Source of the DNA: Lithospermum erythrorhizon
Taxonomy: Eukaryota > Streptophyta > Magnoliopsida > Boraginales > Boraginaceae
Length of the DNA stretch: 64,000 bases
NCBI GenBank assembly: GCA_019722365.1
Contig: JADFUC010002010.1
Location: forward strand, 62,001 to 126,000
Direction: 5' to 3'
Part shown: in pieces, positions 57,400 to 64,000 of the stretch
Layout: each line of letters opens with the position of its first letter
Position numbering within the stretch: position 1 is the stretch's first letter
The notes under the pieces: model-generated
The model's input: only the letters and a program-made list of their open reading frames with translations
Databases searched by the model: none
What the model was told of the DNA's origin: nothing
Program-made: the position numbers and the translations under genes

Positions 57400-58440
57400 A
57401 TGGCTGATGACAACCATCAAACAAACCCACACGAAAAATCCCCCACCCCTACCCAATCAAAATTCAGCAACAAACTGCGCTCTTGCGTTTCCAGCATCCG
57501 TCGCCATTGTCGGTTCAGGATGGAGAATGTCTTTAATACACTTGGGCGAACCGATTAAACATTTGCTCTCTTACAAGAAGTAATTCGGCGTATTAACGCA
57601 ATGTCAAATCCGAGCCTCACGAGGTGGGTATAATGAAGATTGGTATGACAGGATGCCTCTCTTATCTCCGATCTCACTCATACAATTGTGAGCGGGGCCC
57701 TCCTTTATGGAGGCTTAAATATTCAGTTTTCAAGATAACGAAGGATCCCGGAACAATCACTCTCGTGATTTTTAAGTACCAGCAGCAATTTTCCTCTGTT
57801 TTGACTTTATCATCAATGCTTAAAGAACCTCGCTGATCAATTGTTAAAAGCGTTAAGCTCCGGTCCTGACAAATAATCTTTGTTCTTCGTGGTTTCCAGA
57901 ATAATATAATGGTGTCGGTACCCTTATTCGTCAATCTACACCTCTTAGTCATTTTACAGCATGGTTCTAAGGTTATGCTTGGAAGAATCACCTTGCTTCA
58001 AAGCTCTGTTAAAGTTCTATTCCATGACGCCCATCAAGAGGATGCCCAACTTAGAACTGGATGACCTGGTCCACGGTATGCTCCTCAATGGGCATTGCCA
58101 GGCCACCAAGCCCAGGCACAGCCGCCCAAACCGCCTGGATTATGTTGCTCACGGACTTGCTTGGCCCCAATTACTCTCAACCCACCAACCCCTTGGTACA
58201 TGGACTGCAGCTCCCCTGCCTACCCATCAGTCCTTGGACCAGGCCCCACTGGCCCAAACCTAAGTCTGAACTGAAATGCAAGTCCTGGACGTGTTGGGAC
58301 CCGGGCAGCTTCAAACCCACAACACTCGTCATGAAGCTCATTCGGCTACTAACATAGAGGCATATATATGCCTTAGCTGAACCCACGTCTGCTTGGTGCA
58401 TGGACCTTTGGGCGGCTTTGTCGTATGACTTAGAAGTCTT
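57400..58440 (+). pseudogene. Ale-like gag remnant
   Basis: The first frame, MADDNHQTNPHEKSP, is open for 52 codons, then breaks. Downstream frames contain Pro/Ala/Thr-rich fragments expected for the gag linker. No intact zinc knuckle was found. Confidence 0.5.
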
Positions 58441-58839
58441 CACTGCTTATTTTAATTTGGTAGCCAAAATACTCGTTGTTGGAATGGTGGGTATGTTTCA
58501 TTACGGATTTATGAGGTGAAGAACATTTGTTACCTACTGAACCGCCCACTTAAAACATGATGTGCTTACGTGTTCCCCAAAATCATAAAGAATCTATCTC
58601 GTAGGCAAATTTGCAGGATAATAGTGTATCAATTAGATTTGACCCACTGGCTTTCCGTGAAGGATTTTGGTGATCTTGAACATAAAGTCATGGCGGCCGT
58701 GACTGCGCCACGGCAGGCCTCCTCGAATTCTACACCAACCTAATACATTTTAGCTCTGGCAGCCAGCATGCACGTTTGGGTCATCCGAGCCCACATTTTT
58801 TCTTCGCCCAAAAAGAATAATTAAAATTCTGTGTTTGTG

Positions 58840-59130
58840 AGATTTTATAAATCATTGTGTGCTCGGTAAGCATATTCAAGATTACCTTTTTGAGTCGTGC
58901 TTTCAGCACTCTGATGCCCTTTGATATGGTTCATGATGATGCTCTGGCCTCTGGTTTTTCCAGGCTGTCCGGCCCATTCGTTACTATCTTATTTTGCTAG
59001 ATGATTATTCTAATTTCTTATGGACTTTTCCCCTATCACACAAATCACAAGTGTTTTCGACTTTTGTTATGTTTCGCGCCCTCATTCGCACTCAATTTAA
59101 TAAAGAAATTAAAAGCGCCGATGTGATGAT
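58840..59130 (+). pseudogene. Ale-like integrase remnant
   Basis: VLGKHIQ, FLSRAFSTLMPFDMVHDD and ISYGLFPYHT blocks correspond, with shifts, to the GAG-pre-integrase end and the integrase core (LGKH...F...HSDLW...WTFPL in related elements). Confidence 0.65.
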
Positions 59131-60004
59131 GCGAATTCACCATTTTAAAATCTATCGCCCTTAATGCGATTTGTTCTTCGTCTCGTGCCCCTACTGGCAC
59201 CCTGAAATGCTGCCATTAATAATCCACATCCGTGTCCTCATGATCCATGCCTATTTATTTTTGGCATAAATGCTCTTGAACCATACCTGCACTTTACAAT
59301 GTGTACACAAAAAACCTTATCTACCGTACCCCGTTATTGCACATATCCTGAGCAAGCTTGGAAGCCTACAATCATCTTGTGTTGGTTGCCTTTCATATCT
59401 CTCTTTCCCATCCATCACCATCAATAAATTCCAGCCCGATCCACTTAAATGCGTGGCACCTGGAGTTGTCGCCAATGCGTCGTGGTTACAAATGTTATGA
59501 CAACATTAATCGCCCAGATGACACATCTGACTTGACTTCGCAACCGGCTGTCCATACAACTGGCCCAGCCAACCCAAATCGGCGCGGTCGTATTACCGCC
59601 TCCACAGACTTTCTCGACCCAATCAACCAATTCTGTGACAAATCGTTTACACCAGACCACACAGACGACCTCACAGCCGTCTGACCCATTGAAATCTTGG
59701 TGGCATTTTTAAGCCCAATCAAATAATACTCCGTATCCACCGAACCTTCCCAATCCCTAAAAAAATCCCATCGTGCGCTTAATGATCCTAATTGGAGAAA
59801 ATGGCTTTATACCTGATGAATATCTTTGCATAAATTAAAAATAATACATGGGACTTAGTATAAATCGTTAATATAATTCGTGGATTTTTTCCATAAATTC
59901 AATCAAGGCGGTTCTTTGGCGTTATATAAAGGAGGCAATGCTTTGTAGGTGATGTGGCCCAGTGGAGAGGGATCTTTTTTAGTCGATGGTCGAACCCGCC
60001 ACTA

Positions 60005-60140
60005 TTAGCGGCTGTTTGGCTCTTTCTGATCTTGATTCCATTCATCAGTTAGATGTTAAAAATGCATTTCTTCATGGTGATTTACATGAGACAGTTTATA
60101 TGTAATATTTTGGTTTTAGACACTCTTCAGATCCGTGTTT
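60005..60140 (+). pseudogene. Ale-like reverse transcriptase remnant
   Basis: IHQLDVKNAFLHGDLHETVYM followed by a stop, then FGFRHSSDP. The later YVDD region is not recognisable. Confidence 0.75.
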
Positions 60141-61061
60141 TACCCATTTAGCAAATCATGTAGCGGCCCAGGAGGCATGAGTATCACCGATTCGCTGATT
60201 ATGTTTCCTATTGGCTTTACCATAGCGAATAAGATGAATCTTTTTAATATTAGCGAGGTGAATTAGTGACACGAGCACATGTGCTACCATGGTTGAGCAT
60301 TGTTTTTCTTTCTTCAAGTCTTGGCATCTCTCTTGAATGCATGTTTTCATGGCGATTTGGGTCCAACTCGGTTATTTTTGATTGTTATTTTTGTATCATT
60401 CAGTGATACCGTCTTTATCTCGAGCATGCGAAGCCGTAATTGCACGTCTTTGGATGTCTCATTGCAGCCTTGACGCTCTGTGTTGCTGGTCAGGTTGGTG
60501 CGGTCTGCATTGCTCTCCATTGCTAGGGCTTCATTTAGAATGTTGGCAGTGCCTGCGATATCTCGCATTACTAGACTGATGTTTATGGGTTAACTGTCTA
60601 TTTATCACGTCCTGCAGCGGATCCATGACTCAGCGTGTCCTAGGACACCTTGGTTATCGGACTCATTTATATGAAATCTGTAGTCACATGCCGCCCTCAC
60701 GGTTGTTGTGTTTTTGGGCGCTTGTGCAAATGTGGGATATAGTTCTAGTGTAGAAGGCAATATAGTTTTGAAATCTTTGGCTACACAACCTTGGGCTATG
60801 CCGCTCAGAAGCCCTGTGTATTACTAGCAAATGGTGGCTAAATATCTCTACGAAAATCCGGTTCGAATCGGCGTACCAAGCGTAGAGGCTTGAGCGCGTT
60901 CTCGACTTTGTCCGTGAGAAAGTGGAGGCATGGCCATGCGGGTTCTTCATGCCCCTCCGCTATCAGTTGCGGACATCTTAACGAGGGTCTTCCGCCCGAT
61001 TTTATTTCCCATTTTCGGAGACGATCACCGACATTCGTTCTCCTGCATTGCTTTGCGGGGG

Positions 61062-61188
61062 TGTAATGGTACTGTTTTTATTGTCTTGTTATTATATTAG
61101 GTTAAGCGGTAGGGTTGTATATGATGCCCTATGATCTATAAATAGCCAATTCTTTTGTAGAGGACCATAGAATCGTTACTCAGTAGCA
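61062..61188 (+). repeat. 3' LTR of the Ale-like element
   Basis: TGTAATGGTACTG...CAGTAGCA, partner of 56977-57114. Confidence 0.7.
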
Positions 61189-61418
61189 GCCCGTTCAGCG
61201 TCCCGAAGTTGGGAAGAGGTCAGGCAGGCTCCGTCCACGCCGGGAGTTGCGGTACTTACACGACTAGGAGTCTCGCGTCAACCTAAAAGGTTGTGTAGCA
61301 ATCCGGATCTTCACCCTATAGGAGAGGAACAACCAAATTCGGGGTAGCCTCCCAGCGAGGTGTGGGGTTAAAGGCACAATCTAAGAGTAGGAGGCTGGTC
61401 ATGTCGGGAGGCGACTTA
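61189..61418. other. GC-rich island of unknown origin
   Basis: Markedly GC-richer than its surroundings (for example CAGGCAGGCTCCGTCCACGC near 61230). No open frame, rRNA or tRNA fold was recognised. Confidence 0.4.
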
Positions 61419-61754
61419 TGGTATGTTTGGATTGGGGTGAATCTAGGTGAGAGTAAAAACTAATGACCAATCTAGGTTAGGAGGAATGGGTGAATATGGT
61501 TGGAAACTATTAAAATGTTATTTGGATATGGAGTACCCTAATCTGCGTTAATGTAGGTGGAAACTATTAAAATGTTTAAAAACTATTAAAATTTCATTCG
61601 CCTCTATTAAAATATTTGAGGAGTGAATGAATTTGGGGGAGTAATGAGGAAAAACTATTACATTAACACAGATTAACCTATGAAATAAAATTTTGGTATC
61701 AAAACAGGTGAATACTAATAGCCATCTATATTCACCCCAAACTAAGCAGACCAT
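61419..61754. mobile_element. MITE (hAT- or PIF-like)
   Basis: The left end GGTATGTTTGGATTGGGGTG and the inverse of the right end (GGTCTGCTTAGTTTGGGGTG) pair over about 24 bp. Inside, GGAAACTATTAAAATGTT is repeated (about 61511 and 61558). Non-coding, 336 bp. Confidence 0.7.
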
Positions 61755-63755
61755 TATTCTAAGATACAAAATCCAATGTCAGTTTGAAAATTCACAACAT
61801 TTTATGAGCCATGAAGAGTATAGACCTCGGGGTCGGTTCATCTAGGCCCCGAGTTGGATGTCGATTCATCCTGAGATTTAAAAATTAATATTAATTTTTA
61901 TGTAGTACCTATCTATGCTTCTTATTATAAAAAGAGAAATTGAGTTGCATAGTTCAAATTTCATCTAAATCTTCCACGGTGCATAAAATAATTTGCGTCT
62001 TCCATGGGTTATGCAGGTTAGATTTGAGTTTGATAGTGCTTTTTAATATACATGATCCACGTGGTATATGTAATTCATACCCACCCACTTTCCTTCTTTG
62101 TGTTAGTTTTTTCATCATACGTCTGACCTGACCTTAATTTCTAAATGCTTGTTCTCAAATATTTATTTCTTTTACTCAAAATCATCGGGTCTTTCTTGTT
62201 GATGAAGGCGATGTTGAACCTTGAATTCAATGCTACTTATGTATTTTGAGCGCTAGATGTAATCCGTATTGCCACACAAACATAACATAATGTAACTAAA
62301 TTGAACTCTGCTTTGTATTATAAATGCCATATTTAAAGCTGGCCAGTGAGTTACCATAGAACTTCTGATGGGTTTGCTTATGTAAGCGCCACAACTAGAA
62401 ACTTTGATAGTTTTTTAATTAGCATCGAGAAATCCCCACCGCCACCCCAAATCAAATCAAAACCCGTCCCAGAATCGTTTTCACAATAATTTAAGCCCTT
62501 TGATCCACACAAAACCATTAATTAGTTTTCTTCTAGGATAAAAATTCTTTAATTGAATGATATAATCGAATTTAATATTCCCACAGGCAAAAGCAAGCCA
62601 TAAAATCTATAAAATACCAAGCAGAAATTAGGGAGGTACTTCATTAGAATTTGAAATGAGAGATTTGAAAGATTGAAACAAAAAATAGAAAGAACATAAA
62701 AAAGCATGTTTTTTAGGCCCTAATAATTAACTAAATTATGTTTTTGAAAGAAAAGAAAAAAATTGATGTTTATTTAAATTAATATTTAGGTATTTGTTGT
62801 ATTTGTATGTCCATATATTTGTTATGCTGATTTTTTTACCATTAAAAAAGTATATTGTGTTGTTTGTTTGATAATACTATGTTGAATGGGTTTGATAATA
62901 CTATGTTGAACCAATTTTTTTCAGTCAAAATATTATTGTTGTTAGAATTAATTGTTTCGTGTTGGTTGATGTTTGAATTATTAAACATGTGTTAAGTAAT
63001 TATTTAGATATAATACGTTGTTTCAAAAAGTGAAGTTTTGAACCAGATTGCTAGATTAATAATTTAGTTTTGAACCCGATTTGTTTGATGCATTGAAAAA
63101 GATTCATTTTTTTGTCAATCGATGAATAATGTGTTGATACTAGGATGAATAAAGGTAAAAAGCTCAGAAACTTCATCTAAATAATATAAATTTTAGGTAT
63201 TCTTTATAATTTATGTGTATTTTATTTAGTAGTATTTTGTGTTTCTATATTACACATACTATTCATTTAGTGGTTTGTAATGCGAAATACATAATATTAA
63301 ATATGCATTAATTATCCATTTTTTACTCGAAATACATAATATTCATATTTGTATTGCAGCAATAAACATAATATTTATGTAAAATGGTATCCATTATGAG
63401 ATCATACCATATTGGTATTGCGTTTCCATGGGTATTTTTAATGGTGCTGAAACATAGCCTATTGCAAGATCGAATAGAGAGGGATACCGGAGGCATATGA
63501 CAACGTTTAATAGAAGGATGGATGATTCGGGAAGATGTAGCAAGGAAGGAAGATGCTGAGAAGAAGAAAAAGAAGGCAACAAAAGATGGGCGTCAGACCA
63601 AAAAAGATAAGATTGAGAGGAGACCTAGAATGTGTGGTGATGCGGAAACATTGAAAGAAGCTTCCCACCAGTGGGTGGTATCCGAGGCAGTGAGATTAGT
63701 AGAGTCCATAAGGCTGAGAGCGTTGAGTCATTGATGGGAAATAAATTAAGATTGA
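61755..63755. other. AT-rich interval
   Basis: No gene recognised. A plus-strand frame at 63522-63734 is Lys/Glu-rich at its start (AEKKKKKATKDG) with no known domain; I do not call it a gene. Confidence 0.3.
62867..62910. repeat. 24-bp tandem duplication
   Basis: TTTGATAATACTATGTTGAA occurs at 62867-62886 and 62891-62910, separated by TGGG. Confidence 0.95.
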
Positions 63756-63955
63756 GTGGCGGAACAGAGAAATTTTAGGGGGCCGAGTAACTATGATATT
63801 ATTATATAAATGAAGAAAAATATACATAGGGAATTTAGAGGCGATAAAGCAATTTTTGAGACATCAAATAAGATAGTAAAATTTTATTTTTTAATAATCA
63901 AATATGTTTTCAAACCTAGAGGGCTAACTCCCTCGTACCTCCCCGGTTCCTCATT
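63756..63955. mobile_element. hAT-like non-autonomous fragment
   Basis: GTGGCGGAACAGAG...TTTTAGGGGGCC is a typical left end of the 'GTGGCGGA' family. The right end (GAGGGCTAACTCCCTC...CCGGTTCCTCATTG) is a diverged match to its usual inverse. No coding. Confidence 0.45.
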
Positions 63956-64000
63956 GAATGAATTGTAGTTGTTAGACATGATTTTTAGATAGATATTCTT

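Larger units (their letters stand above)
56977..61188 (+). mobile_element. Short-LTR Copia element (Ale-like), degenerate
   Basis: LTRs of about 130 bp (56977-57114; 61062-61188) share ATTGTCTTGTTATTATATT, GTATATGATG and CCTATGATCTATAAATA. A primer site TGGTAATTAGAGCTT follows the first. gag starts at 57400; integrase and RT traces follow in order. A G-rich polypurine tract (GCGGGGG) precedes the 3' LTR. The short LTR and 4.2-kb length fit the Ale lineage; the assignment is inference. Confidence 0.75.

Noticed and set aside
58061..58443. Overlapping frames at 58.0-58.4 kb as genes
   Set aside because: They lie inside the gag region of the Ale-like Copia element and show no independent domain.
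63522..63734. Lys-rich 70-codon frame
   Set aside because: Low complexity, no recognised motif or splice context; insufficient to call a gene.

Overview
This is a plant nuclear DNA window: AT-rich, intron-bearing and dominated by transposable elements. The one recognisable host gene is a phospholipase D of the alpha class, and the repeat families fit a eudicot (Copia and Gypsy LTR elements, a Sirevirus-like element, a LINE, MULE, hAT-like and Stowaway MITEs). The species is not determined; a Lamiales-type genome is only a guess.

Layout. 1-900 is a minus-strand Copia LTR whose internal region lies off the left edge. 2100-10345 holds a decayed Copia reverse transcriptase split by a 7.6-kb Mutator-like element (MULE, 2537-10127), which carries a MURA-type transposase on + and a convergent ULP1/C48-protease-like gene on -. 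10440-14804 holds a dispersed repeat broken by an LTR-like insert, then a 3-kb non-autonomous LTR element. 15500-26800 is the PLD-alpha gene on the minus strand: coding exons at 26476-26384, 19279-17353 and 15933-15500. Its 7.1-kb first intron contains a hAT-like element, a 3.3-kb imperfect palindrome with a Copia LTR inserted in one arm, and a Stowaway MITE. Its second intron holds another inverted-repeat element.

28180-37066 is a degenerate Sirevirus-type Copia element (-) with an env-like 3' region. 38457-41300 is a truncated Gypsy element (+), cut by a Copia LTR (41405-42331, -). 42480-45690 is a LINE (-). About 45950-46470 is a decayed duplicate of the PLD-alpha first exon with its flanking introns. 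46948-48053 and 49889-50211 are small paired-LTR (TRIM-like) elements. 50421-55205 is a Copia element with a long open reverse transcriptase. 56977-61188 is a short-LTR Copia element. 61419-61754 and about 63756-63955 are MITE-like. No tRNA, rRNA or CRISPR feature was recognised.

The points most worth following are: the distant first exon of PLD-alpha and its ambiguous exon-2 acceptor; the long inverted repeats in both PLD introns; the exon-1 duplicate 20 kb upstream; and the two-gene MULE whose introns share one TGTTATAA-type repeat, oriented with transcription in both convergent genes. Many repeat copies differ in dense bursts between long identical stretches. This may be partly an assembly-polishing artefact, so 'pseudogene' calls inside repeats should be read with that in mind.
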